From the NCBI RefSeq assembly GCF_000283155.1, contig NW_004454210.1:4965734-5029733 (forward strand): DNA of 64,000 bases. The letters are read 5' to 3'. Within the stretch, counting starts at the first letter, position 1, and the number at the start of each line of letters is the position of its first letter. Below the pieces are notes generated by a model. That model did no database searches and was not told where the DNA came from. It saw only the letters and a program-made list of their open reading frames with translations. This document shows positions 35,700 to 46,020 of this stretch, in pieces. The position numbers were made by a program, and so were the translations under genes. Source of the DNA: Ceratotherium simum simum. Taxonomy: Eukaryota; Chordata; Mammalia; Perissodactyla; Rhinocerotidae.

Positions 35700-35776
35700 A
35701 CATGAAGGACCATGGCGAAAAATTCGAATTGCGGAGGATTTAAATCGCAGGAGGAGAAGCCGCCGCGGCCCAGTAG
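35700..35776 (+). other. FBXO48: FBXO48 5' non-coding exon 1 (inferred)
   Basis: The coding exon at 37823 is preceded by an acceptor at 37786, so at least one upstream exon is needed. The only plausible first exon on this strand is in the CpG block: the sequence up to CCCAGTAG at 35776 is followed by GTAGGA, a usable donor; CCA followed by GTAGGT (ending 35772) is an alternative. The 5' end is approximate. Confidence 0.45.
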
Positions 35777-36452
35777 GTAGGAGGATCTTCCCTGCCCGCA
35801 GACGTCGCGTGGGCACGACCGGGGGCGCAGTCCTGGCGCCAGCGCAGCCTCGCCTCCGCGGCCCCGAGCTGCGGTGACAGTCGGTGCTGACGGTTGTTAT
35901 TGTTGTTCACTTGTCAGTGCCCCGTGTTCTTTGCACTCGGGCAGGGGCAGCCTGCGCAAGGCACGCAAGGAGGGTGGCTCAGATGGGACTTGGGGTCATT
36001 CCTTTGCGACCTGCGTGGTCTGGACCGGGTGGGGCCTCCTAGAGAACCAGGTGGCGCCCCTCCGTCTTGTGCTGCCCTCGACCCCTCCCTCCGTGTGACA
36101 CCTGAACAAGGGGCGAGCTCATAACTGATTAGAGAGGTAATTCAGCAAAATTTGGTTCATAGAGAAGAAGGGGCAGAAGAGGGATAGTTTTCCAGGCTCC
36201 AGGCAAAACTGGGTTTAGAAGAAGATGCCTAACAGGATTTTAGGAACTTCACCAAGGCATCCCCGACTGTTCAAGTCAAAAGCCTTCATCTGCCTCCTGC
36301 GGAGTAACTGTAACGGGAGAACAGTAACATTCAGTTTATTCCCCAATGAGATCCTGGGAGAAGTAACAAACATTTAAAAGCACAGTAACCTTCTCTTAAT
36401 ATGAGATTCTTTCCAAGAATATGGTAGTTTGGCTTTGGTTTGTATTAATGGC

Positions 36453-36468
36453 GGGGGGGGGGGGGGGG

Positions 36469-36508
<40 letters not shown>
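36453..36508. repeat. G16 run adjoining (CA)n microsatellite
   Basis: Sixteen G followed directly by about nineteen CA units, in the inferred FBXO48 intron 1, about 0.7 kb from the promoter. Prone to slippage and possibly to non-B DNA. Confidence 0.92.
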
Positions 36509-36511
<3 letters not shown>

Positions 36512-37559
36512 TCTTCATTCATGAACTTATTTTTACCAGTTTACTTTCTTACTTCCCCAAACCCTCAAGAGGAAGTCCTCTGTTGAACTGAGACATTAAA
36601 AGTCTAACCGCCATAGCTAATTTGGATCGTAAGCAACCAAATGAATGAATGGGAGCAACTGTGGTCTTGGCAAGTCCAGAAACATATAGGTGAGTAGTGC
36701 ATCTAGAAAGGGGAATTGTCATTAGCTGAGTTAAAAGAAGTATTTAGCTGTATCTGAAACCGCACCTCCTGCAGTGCCACCCCCCACCCCGTTATAAAAG
36801 GAAATACAACATAGAATAAACTGATTTTAAATAAATATTAGTTGTTTTAAATGCAAAAAGAGCTCCATGCTTTCAACTGATTTCAGAAACCTGCAACATG
36901 CACGTTAGGTAAATTAGCTGAAACTGGACTTTAAATCTTTAGTCACAAGCTATACCTAACTGCATTATAAACGTCGTTTATAGTTGTTAGTCACTGTTGC
37001 TTGATGGCCTGAGTAACTATTATCTTTAGTTCATAATTAACTTGGCATGTAGGATAGCTTCAGGAGGTCATTTTTAAAACACTAATCTTATAACTGAATT
37101 GAATATTTGAGACTTTGTGGCATTAAAACCCAGACCTCAACCTCTTGTCTATTTCAGATAGTATTTGTGTCAAATGTGAGAATTTACCCACTAGATACAA
37201 GTAGATAAATAATTCTTAGATAAACTACTAAAAGTCCATCAGGTTTATGCTTAAGTCACAAATTGTAGATGAAGAACTTAATGACAAGGCATCAGTTCCC
37301 ACAGACATCAAGTTTTCAAGAGTTTAATAGAATTGAATCATACACATTTTCAAAAGTATTTTTAATAAATATTTGAAATTGAATGTGTTCTCACAATAGT
37401 CATTTCTACTACTAAACTCAATAAATTGTATCTGTGAAGAATCACTTCTCTCTTTTTTTTTCTCATTTCTCTTTTTTAGATAATGTTCTTTGGGAGCAGA
37501 AAAATAAATATTTAGAAACAAACCCATTTACTAAAAATATTTAAAAAGAAGAAGGGAAA

Positions 37560-37760
37560 TAACATATGTTGAGTGCTTCCCATGTGCAATTCCAGTGTGA
37601 GGGCTGGATGTTTTACACATTATCCCTGTTAATCCTTGCAAGAACACACAGGAGAAGAGCATCATTGGCCCCATTTTACAGACTGAGAAGCTCAGGTCAG
37701 GAAAGTTAAAGTTTTCTAGATCATACCCAGAAAGTATCTGGCTCAGGGTTGATCTGAAGA
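37560..37760 (-). repeat. MIR SINE, reversed, next to the FBXO48 acceptor
   Basis: GAGTGCTTCCCATGTGCAAT, CATTTTACAGACTGAGAAGC and CCAGAAAGTATCTGGCTCAG follow reversed MIR. It ends about 26 bases before the acceptor at 37786. Confidence 0.75.
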
Positions 37761-37822
37761 AACTAAGTTAAAACTTTGCCTTTTAGGTTACATATGAGGA
37801 TAATTTACTAAAACATCACGCT

Positions 37823-38128
37823 ATGCAGAAAAACTCCAAGAGGAACAATAATTCAAGAAGTTCTGACATAGACTTGAACTCTGTGGATGCTGAGAAGGCA
37901 AAAAAAGAGAGTCAAAATAACTTTGTTGAACTGCTGCCTCCAGAAGTTACTTTTAAAATTTTCAGTCAGCTGGACATTCGGAGTTTGTGCAGGGCTTCAA
38001 TGGCATGCAGGAGCTGGAATTACACAATAAGAAACAGTGACTCTTTATGGAAACCTCATTGCTTGACCGTAAGAGCTGTGTGCCAAAGAGAAATAGATGA
38101 TGATCAAAAAAGGGGTTACTCCTGGAGG
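37823..38128 (+). CDS. FBXO48: FBXO48 coding exon A (residues 1-102)
   Basis: Opens MQKNSKRNNN and carries the whole F-box. It ends after a complete codon (TGG AGG, W101-R102) and is followed by GTAAGT, a strong donor. The exon itself begins at 37787, so 36 bases of 5' UTR precede the ATG. If the intron is retained the frame runs to a stop at 38231-38233, giving 136 residues without the normal C-terminus. Confidence 0.95.
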
Positions 38129-39042
38129 GTAAGTTTAATCTTTGTAGTCTACAGTGTGCTTGACAAGACGGTGGTAGGTTTGAGCCAACTCTACCTTCTA
38201 TTTGGAGGAGGCAGGGGTTCATATACACAATGACATACAGAGTGTGTTGGCTTTTAGTGTTAAAGTTGAATTATTCTTCTTTTCCTGCAAACCACACTGT
38301 CTCCCATCCATCTTTTTACATTTTTTACGTCCTAAGTTCGGCCATTTTCCCCCATTAACCAGAAGGAAAGTGGCTACTTCCTTTTACTCCTCCTTATCTA
38401 AAATCCTCAGCAAACTCTGTGGTTCACTCTTTATATATATACACTTATACACACACACACATTTATGAGTATATATGTATATTAATGTAAATACTCATTC
38501 TTTTTAGCCCTGTCCATCAGCTTCTCTAGTTTCTCTTTTTTTTTTTTTAAGGAAGATTGGCCCTGAGCTAACTTCTGTTGCTGATCTTCCTCTTTTTTTT
38601 CCTTTTTTTCTCCCCAAAGCCCTCCAGTACATAGTTGTATATCCTAGTTGTATGTCCTTCTAGTTCCTCTATGTGGGACGCTGCCTCAGCACGGCTTGAT
38701 GAGCAGTGCATAGGTCCACGCCCAGGATCTTAACCAGGGAACCCCAGGCCACCAAAGCGGAGCGCATGAGCTTAACTTAAGCGCCACGCCACTGGCCCAG
38801 CCCAGCTTCTGTAGTTTCAAACAAACTCACTAACCAACCGCCTACTACATTTTTTAACGATGATGGTTTACCTCTTTCAGGTAATACTACTGAGGAATTA
38901 CCAGAAGAGTAAAGTGAAATATGAATGGTTAAGTGGCAGATACAGCAACATATGTTCTTCTGTTAGCCTACCAGAAAAAATCATGTACCCGATGGATGCA
39001 GATACGTGGGGGGAGATTCTAGAAGCAGAACTGGAAAGATAA
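37823..39042 (+). CDS. FBXO48: FBXO48, F-box only protein 48 (complete, two coding exons)
   Basis: Joins 37823-38128 and 38881-39042 into 155 codons plus TAA, the length I recall for human FBXO48. The family supplies the substrate-receptor subunit of SCF (SKP1-CUL1-F-box) ubiquitin ligases; FBXO48 has been linked to turnover of phosphorylated AMPK alpha. Residues 1-33 are polar and probably disordered. The F-box spans about 35-77, starting ELLPPEVTFKIFSQLDIRSL and including C-R-S-W and the closing SLWK. The C-terminus ends MDADTWGEILEAELER, which is nearly identical to human as I remember it. No substrate-binding WD40 or LRR domain follows the F-box. The start is set by the ATG after the acceptor, with G at -3. 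It is divergent from APLF. No stop or frameshift is seen, so the gene looks functional. Confidence 0.96.
38129..38880 (+). other. FBXO48: FBXO48 intron between coding exons
   Basis: 752 bases, GTAAGT to TTTCAG. About a third is an inverted ERE at 38533-38803. A short TA/CA-rich tract lies at 38431-38462. Confidence 0.9.
38533..38803 (-). mobile_element. ERE SINE, minus, in FBXO48 intron
   Basis: Reversed long-form ERE with CCCCAAAGCCCTCCAGTACA and CTAGTTGTATGTCC. Target duplication AGCTTCTCTAGTTT (38519-38532) and AGCTTCTGTAGTTT (38804-38817), one mismatch. Confidence 0.95.
38881..39042 (+). CDS. FBXO48: FBXO48 coding exon B (residues 103-155)
   Basis: Starts VILLRNYQKSKVKYEWLSGR right after a pyrimidine-rich CCTCTTTCAG acceptor at 38880, phase 0. 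It codes for the 53-residue C-terminal segment conserved in FBXO48 and ends at TAA. The acceptor is 77 bases from the end of an ERE insertion in the intron. Confidence 0.95.
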   Translation, partial: VILLRNYQKSKVKYEWLSGRYSNICSSVSLPEKIMYPMDADTWGEILEAELER

Positions 39043-39375
39043 GCAGAAAAATCACAAACATCTCATAAATTTGAGAGTTTAAAACAACTCGTAAGTTGCA
39101 AAAGGTATATCTTTATCCATTCAGTTTTTTTGTTCACCTTTTTAATGTTTAACATTCAAAAGAAAACTAAGTGGAAAATATGATAAAAGTAAAGCTTTGT
39201 TTTTATTTTGCACTTTAGTAAAAAATATTTTTCTGGTTTTATTGTAATGTGGAAAAATCATGAAATGTTATTTATATAAGAAATACTGTACTGATAGAGT
39301 GATATCAAAATGTATTGTTTCATGTATTTGTATTAGTATATTGCAGTACTTTAATAAAGATAAGAGAGTTTGGTA
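39043..39375 (+). terminator. FBXO48: FBXO48 3' UTR and polyadenylation signal
   Basis: The stop codon is followed by an AT-rich 3' UTR. A canonical AATAAA lies at 39353-39358, and a second at 39513-39518 could serve a longer form. Neither cleavage site can be fixed from sequence alone. Confidence 0.6.
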
Positions 39376-39985
39376 TTTTCTGCATAATAATAATTTAAAA
39401 ATTCAGGAAACCATTCAAAGAAACTGACTTAGAGATTCATTAAGTAGTAGACATAACGAGGCTCATGGGAAGACTACCTAAATGAAATTAATAGCAATAT
39501 GTTTAAATGTATAATAAATTTTTATTTCAGTAACTTAAAAATTTCCACTTCAGTGGAATCAGATTGAATTGTCACACACTGAAACCATTTTAAAATGTGT
39601 TTCAAAACTTGTGGTTTAGTTTAAAACTAATCTGACCAAATGGCTAAAACTTGTGAGATTAAGATCCCGTTACTTGCCTACAGACCTGGAATTGCTCTCA
39701 GGGGCTGAAAATATATGGAAAGTTTCCAGAATACTTAACTGCCATCAGAACTGCCACACTGTTTTTCTTGGTGAAACTTTCTTTCTGACAGCCTTACGGC
39801 ACCATCTAGTGTGCTACTTGTAGATAACCAAGACAAAGGACTTTCAGCTCCTTTCTGTTTTCTCCACATTTAAAAGAAAGAAAAATATTTTAGAGAACCC
39901 TATATACCTAACTTTGTTAAAGTTTATAGTTTTCCAGGAACCTTTAATTCGTTTTGTTCTCTTTTTCTTAAAAGTAGATGATATA

Positions 39986-40243
39986 GGGGCCGGCCCGGTG
40001 GTGCAAGCGGTTAAGCGCACGCATTCCACTGTGGCAGCCCCGGGGTTCGCTGGTTCAGATCCCGGGCGCACACCGACGCACCGCTTGGCAAGCCATGCTG
40101 TGGCGCTGTCCCATATAAAGTGGAGGAAGATGGGCACGGATGTTAGCCTGGGCCCAGTCTTCCTCAGCAAAAAAGAGGAGGATTGGCAGATGTTAGCACA
40201 GGGCTGATCTTCCTCACAAAGGAAAAAAAGAAAAAAAAAAAAA
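39986..40243 (+). mobile_element. ERE SINE
   Basis: Head GGGGCCGGCCCGGTGG, B-box-like GGTTCAGATCCC, two 3' modules and an A-rich tail. The flanking duplication is not clear beyond AAAAGTA. Confidence 0.92.
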
Positions 40244-40724
40244 AGTACTATACCAGATTGTTCTTAATCTGTGGTCAGCACCATAGTAAAAAGTATCTAC
40301 AAAAAAATTTTAGTTAGTATGGGGTTTTCTTCCAAAAGTGTGCTCGATAGCACAAAAAATGAGAATCCAGGAAACCAGTATTTAACAAATAGGCAAATAT
40401 CCGAGAGATGCTCCACTCTATGCAAATTCCCATTATTGGATCAAGCACCTGATGGTTGGTTGTCTCTGACTGTCTTCTTAGAGTTGGAAGGGGCCAGTCC
40501 AGTCTCTAGGACTATTTGACAATTCCATCTATAGGAATGTTCTTCTCACCCACCAGTAATTCTTTTCTTGGCAAACTCTTTTTTAGAACTCATCATCTTG
40601 ACCTGGAAACCATCCCTAACTTCTATCATTCTAGATTAAGTGGCCCTCTTAAGATTCCTGTAGTTCCTTGTGCACACCACTCTCAAAGCTGTTGTGCTAC
40701 TTTAAATTGTCTGTTTTATTTGTC

Positions 40725-40840
40725 TTTCTCCGTTTAGACTGTGAACTTCTTAATGGCAGGGACCATTTATTTATTTTTCTACTCCTCAAACCTAGAACAT
40801 AGTAGATATTCCATAAAGATTTCTTAAATTATTTCTATAT
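40725..40840 (+). repeat. L2 LINE 3' end
   Basis: TTTAGACTGTGAACTTCTTA then ATGGCAGGGACCATTTATTT and CATAGTAGATATTCCATAAA. Confidence 0.8.
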
Positions 40841-41483
40841 TATTTATTTTAGTCCTACCCAGAATGTTTAATAAAAATAATATGCTGTGTTGTTAGCAGA
40901 TAAGACTGTATTGAAATGCAATGTACAACCTGTAAGATGTATGGGATGCTTAATATTAATGCTAATATATGAATAATTGTTCTAGTCTTCTCAAAAGCTG
41001 TAAGAGAAAAATAGGAAAGTAGAAATTTTTTGTTTTATTTTCTTTAATAAACACTTGAAAATAAACTTAACCCAAAAGTATCACTTATTATTTTTAATTA
41101 TTGGGTCACCCCAAGCAGTTTTAAGTATTATTTTGCAAGTTATGTGAATAATCTTTAGTTTGAATTTTAGTACTATAGCATTAAAATAATTTTTTGTATA
41201 ATAAGTTATAAGCTATGATCACCGTCTACACTGAAAGGAAAGTTTGGGAACTTAGTGATCAATTTTATGGTATGGGCTTAGAATGAACTGTGCATTTATC
41301 AGACCAAGCCATTAGCATCTGAGTACATGAGTGGGTGGAGTAGAATGGAAGGAAGGAGTGCTCTTACTCATAGATAAAATGACGTTACCTATACACAGTT
41401 TGTAAAAAGAGGCAAGATTATTGGGACAGAGTATTAAGGAATTTCCACTGTTGTTTAATATTTATTCAGTTCAAGATCTAGTG

Positions 41484-41505
41484 TTTTTTTTTTTTTTTTT
41501 TTTTT
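41484..41505. repeat. T22 homopolymer
   Basis: Twenty-two consecutive T, with no clear retroelement attached. Confidence 0.9.
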
Positions 41506-41869
41506 AGAAACCTTTCTTTAGTTGCGTCTAGTTTATAACCCAATCTTAGACTAGGACGTAATCATCAATAAAATCTATAAGAATATAAGCTTTAGACCTT
41601 AGAATACTCATGTATATACAAGCCTAATTTGAAAAATATACCCTAACCATTTTAATTTCATCTTTGCTTTGACTTTATATAATATGTTCTTTCCAAACCT
41701 TCAAATGCCCCAATAATATTAACAAAAATAAGATGGGTAGTAACATCAGGAAATGGTTTGGGAAGAGTAATACATATGATGGAAAATCACACATTTTTAT
41801 TTAAAGTAGAGTTGAAAGACCAAAATGATCAAATGGATGAAATTAGATCAACAATGGACAAAGATGATT

Positions 41870-42095
41870 AATTATAATAGCCAACATTTACTGAGTGCCT
41901 ACTCTGCTACAAGCATTGTGCTTGTGTGTCTGTGGGGTGGGGAGAGGGTACTGTTACTCTATATCCATTTTATGGATGAGGAAACTGAATTTTGGAGAAT
42001 AAGCTTATCTATCTAGTTCATCACTACTTCCCAGCACCTATAAGAGTGTGTAATACATAGTAGGTACTTAATTAGTTTTTATTGAATGAATTAAA
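41870..42095 (-). repeat. MIR-like SINE, reversed, with L2-like tail
   Basis: CAACATTTACTGAGTGCCTA, TTTTATGGATGAGGAAACTG, then CATAGTAGGTACTTAATTAG and TTGAATGAATT. Confidence 0.65.
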
Positions 42096-42129
42096 AACTT
42101 AGCTGAGAATGAGTAATTCAAACGAGACA

Positions 42130-42690
42130 AGACTGTTCCTCCAACTTTTTATTTTGAAAAATTTTGGACCCCCAGAAAAGTAAATATATGACAAAAAACT
42201 CTCATGTATCCCCTTCACCTAGATATAGCAGTTGTTAACGTTTCCACATTTGTTTTATTTATCATTTATTTTGGCTGAAGCATTTGAAAATAAGTTGCGC
42301 AATGATGGTACTTCACCCCTAAAGCCTTCAGCATGCGTCTCCTAAGTACACTCGCCGGTATACAATATCATTCTCACATCTAAAACTTTTTAACTCAATA
42401 ATACCATCTAATTTATAATCCCTATTTAAATTTCCCCAATGGCCCCCAAAAATATCTTTTATATATTTTTTTTCCGATTCAGAGGCCAAACAAAGTTTAC
42501 ATATGCATATCATTTTTTTATGCCCCTTTAATCTGTTTTAACCAGGAGCATCCTCCAGCTTTTGGTTTTGTTTTTCAGGATATTGACCTTTTTTAAAGAA
42601 TTCAGGCTGGTTATCTGATAGAATGTTCTATAATTGATTTCTCTGATTGTCTTTTTATGATTTGATTCAGGTGAAACATATTTAGCAATT
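42130..42690 (-). mobile_element. Old L1 3'-region-like sequence (minus)
   Basis: Resembles the segment at 50400-50830: GAAAAATTTTGGACCCCCAG, then TGTATCCCCTTCACCTAGAT, CATTTGTTTTATTTATC and TGAAGCATTTGAAAATAAG. Strongly decayed. Confidence 0.55.
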
Positions 42691-43089
42691 ATACTGCATA
42701 GGTGATGTTACATACTTCTTATTATATCGCATAAAGAAGTGCACGATGTCTGATTGTTCTACTATGTGAGCGTGTAAGTCTGATCATTTGAATGAGGTTG
42801 TAATCACCAAGTCTCTCTCTTTAAAGGGATATTTTTCCATAGAGCCAAGATTTCTTTTTTCAACAACCCGTTTCTAGAGTATTCATTCCCCTATGGCTAC
42901 CCCTATGCTAATGCTTTATTAATATTCTTATTTCATCTTCACAATTGATTAGACTTTCAAAGAACACAGGAAATCATCTGCTAGTTCTTTTTCAGACAAT
43001 CTAAAATATAAATGTAAAAAGAAGATGTAAAGCCACTATTTAAACCCAAATCTCATTGACTACACAGACCAACCTTTTAACCACTAGAA

Positions 43090-46020
43090 TATAGTGTCTT
43101 TTATAATTTCGACACTTAGTTCCTACATTGAGGCAACATGAAGGACTAAGACTAACAAGGAACATCTCCCATTACAAACATCTAGAAAATCTGAGGGAAA
43201 TTATATTAAATACGTGGAACTTAACATTTTTGCTAATGGCAGAACAGATAATTCTGACAAGCCTTCCTACTTAGGACAACTTGAAAACCTGAGGAAAAAA
43301 TTTAATCTACTTGAAGGCATGATAGAGCTAACAAGATAGTAAAGAAATATTGGAACAGTTTCTGGGGAATGAAAGAGAACCAGAGAAGTAAGCCCATGAT
43401 TGAGGTTAATCTTGCCGTGGGAGCATTGTAATTTCTGCAAAAGCAGCTGAGAGATTAAATAGATTTTGAAATCCTTTCAAGGCTATGAGGACAGTGAGTG
43501 GAATCCAGGACTCACTAAGAGAAGGGGAACTAGTAACCCCCCTCCTTAGTAATCTCCATGCTTGTAGTTTGGGACCCAAGACCGCCACACCCTAGGAATG
43601 GGCGTGAGCTGGAAGTACACAGGACCTCACGGGAAAACCATGCACCTTCAAAATATCTCAGTCTCTGAATTTGGACTCAGAGGATCCCATAATAATAATG
43701 CCCTAGACACCTGGCAGAAGCAAAAAAAAAAAGGCCTCCTTGGAGAAAAATATCAACATTTTAGGCTTTACATTATCTCTATGAACATTTTTAAAAATCA
43801 ATGTCTGATACATGCACACACACATAAAGAGACACAATAACATGAATAAAAACAAACAGAAAAACAGACAATAGAAAAGGTCCACAGTTGGAATTACCAG
43901 ATGAAGTCTCCAAAATAACAAAACTTAAAGTAATCAATGAGATAAAAGTCATGTTGGGAATTTCAGCAGAGAATTGAAAATAATAAAAAGAGCCAAATGG
44001 AAATTTTACAACTGAAAAATAAAATGACATATTACGAAAGCAATAGGTGGGTTTAACAACAGATTAAACCCAGCTGAAGAGAGGGGAAAGCATTAGTGAA
44101 TCTGAAGATAGGTGCAAAGAAAATATCCAGAATGAAGCAAGGAGAGAAAAAAGATGAAAAATACAGAAGACAGGAAAGCAGGAAAACATTAATAATAAAG
44201 TGAGAAGGTCTAATATATGGGGAATTAGAGTCCAAGAAAAGAAGGAGGGATAGAAGGAGGCAGAAGCAATTTTGAAGCGATGACAGCTAAAAACTTCCCC
44301 AAATTGATGAAAGACCTCAAGTCACAGATTCAAGAAGCCATACAATCTGCAAAGATGATAAATAAAAGATATACTCACTAAGCTATATCAGTAAATCTGC
44401 TAAAAAGTAAAGGCAAAGAGAAAAATGAAAGCAGTCAAAGGAAAAGGACAAACTACCTCTAGATGGGCAGTAATTAAATGGAATGATTTCTCCTTAACAA
44501 GAAAAGGAATGTTATCTTCAAAGAAACTTTCCAAAGAAGAAAACTACCAACCTAGAATTCTGTACGCAGAGGAAATGCTTTTCAAGGAGGAAGGTGAAGC
44601 AAAGACATGCTCATGAAAACAAAAACTGGGAGAGTTCTTCATGAACAGACTTGAACTAAAGTATGTATCTGGGGCCGGCCCCGTGGCCTAGCGGTTAAGT
44701 GTGCGCGCTCCGCTACTGGCGGCCTGGGTTCGGATCCCAGGCACGCACCGACGCACCGCTTGTCCAGCCATGCTGAGGCCGCGTCCCACATACAGCAACT
44801 AGAAGGATGTGCAACTATGACATACAACTATCTACTGGGGCTTTGGGGGGGAAAAAAAAAGGAGGAGGATTGGCAATAGATGTTAGCTCAGAGCCGGTCT
44901 TCCTCAGCAAAAAAAAGAAGAGGATTAGCGTGGATGTTAGCTCGGGGCTGATCTTCCTTACAAAAAAAAAATAATAATAAAGTATGTATTTAAAAGGTAA
45001 AAGGAATATGTTCCCATATTTCATCTGGTTGGAGTATAGGAAAGAATAGAGAGCAAGAAAAGTGGTAAATATGTGGACAAATATCAATGAATATCAAATA
45101 TAAGACAATAATAAAATTTGCAAGATTTAAAATATTGAAAGAATTAAAATATGGGATAACAATGGCATATAAGTAGGGAGGGGATGAATGAAGTTAAAAT
45201 TCAAGGTTCTTGCATTGTCTGAGAAGAGGGTAAAAAGCCAATTAATGTTATACTTTGAAAAATAAAGGGTATGTGAAGTAATTTCTATGGTAAACCCTGA
45301 AAGAATAGTAATGAAATATATAACTACAAGCTAATATATAACTATTAGGGTAAAATAAAATAATAAAATATAATCAATGCAAGGAAGGCAAGAAAAGACA
45401 GAGAAAGTCACACAGGACAAGCAGAATAAATAGAAAATAAATAGTAAGATGAGAAATTTCAACCCCAAAATATCCATAGTTAATTATATTTAATATAAAT
45501 AAGTACACTAAATGCTCCAATGAAAAAATAAAGATATCAGACTGGATTTTTTTTAACTATACGGATTTTACAAGAAATACATCAAAACATAAGGATACCA
45601 AAAAGTGTAAAGTAAAAGGGTGGAAAACTATATACTATACAAACACAGATGAAAGAAAAGTTGGTATACTCAACTAATATCAGGCAAATTAAACTGTAAG
45701 GGAAAACGCATTACTAGAGTTTTTTTTACAAAACTATACAAGTAGAGTTTTTTTACAAAACTATACAATGATAAAAAACACAGTTCACCATTGAGATTAA
45801 TGTTTTTTCTATTTGTGAACTTAATAATGAACTTATATGAACTTCTATGAACTTAATACAGCATGAAAATATAGAAATAAAAAATCAACTTAACTACCAG
45901 AACAAGTGGAAGAATCCATAGTCACAGTGGGAGATTTCGTCACATCTGTCAGTAATTGATAGAAAAAAGACAAAAAAATACCTTAAGGATATATAACAAC
46001 ATTGCTACTGCCTCAAATAA
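43090..46020 (+). mobile_element. HAL1/old L1 element carrying ORF1-type sequence
   Basis: Text such as GGAATTACCAGATGAAGTCT, GATTCAAGAAGCCATACAAT, CTACCAACCTAGAATTCTGT and TTCAAGGAGGAAGGTGAAGC matches the L1/HAL1 ORF1 3' half. No ORF2 follows in order, which favours HAL1 (half-L1). It is interrupted by the ERE at 44671-44978 and full of stops. Confidence 0.65.
44671..44978 (+). mobile_element. ERE SINE, long form
   Basis: Head GGGGCCGGCCCCGTGG, A-box-like TGGCCTAGCGGTTAAG, B-box GGTTCGGATCCC, extra module ACAGCAACTAGAAGGATGTG, and two 3' modules. Duplication AAAGTATGTATCT (44658-44670) and AAAGTATGTATTT (44979-44991). Confidence 0.95.

Larger units (their letters stand above)
35040..36120. 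promoter_or_regulatory. CpG-rich bidirectional APLF/FBXO48 promoter region
   Basis: This is the only strongly GC- and CpG-rich block in an otherwise AT-rich window. It covers APLF exon 1, the gap between the divergent genes, and the inferred FBXO48 exon 1 with the start of its intron. There is no clear TATA box. A GC box (GGGCGG) lies at 35693-35698, two ACTAC-type motifs at 35553-35565 (minus) and 35616-35628 (plus), and an NF-E2/MARE-like TGAGTCAGCA at 35668-35677. Overlapping open frames here on both strands are what high GC content predicts. Confidence 0.85.
35777..37786 (+). other. FBXO48: FBXO48 intron 1 (inferred)
   Basis: From the inferred donor after 35776 to the TTTTAG acceptor at 37786. 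It contains the tail of the CpG block, a G-run plus CA repeat (36453-36508) and a reversed MIR ending about 26 bases before the acceptor. The rest, 36510-37560, shows nothing I recognise. Confidence 0.55.

Noticed and set aside
35050..35816. Several overlapping 85-147 codon frames on both strands
   Set aside because: Low stop-codon density is expected in a CpG-rich promoter. Only the APLF exon 1 frame has a known protein match.
36470..36508. CRISPR-like regular repeat
   Set aside because: It is a plain CA microsatellite with no spacers; the window is vertebrate nuclear DNA.
44690..44745. tRNA-like A and B boxes in ERE copies
   Set aside because: They belong to the SINE pol III promoter. No cloverleaf with an acceptor stem is formed, so no tRNA gene is called.
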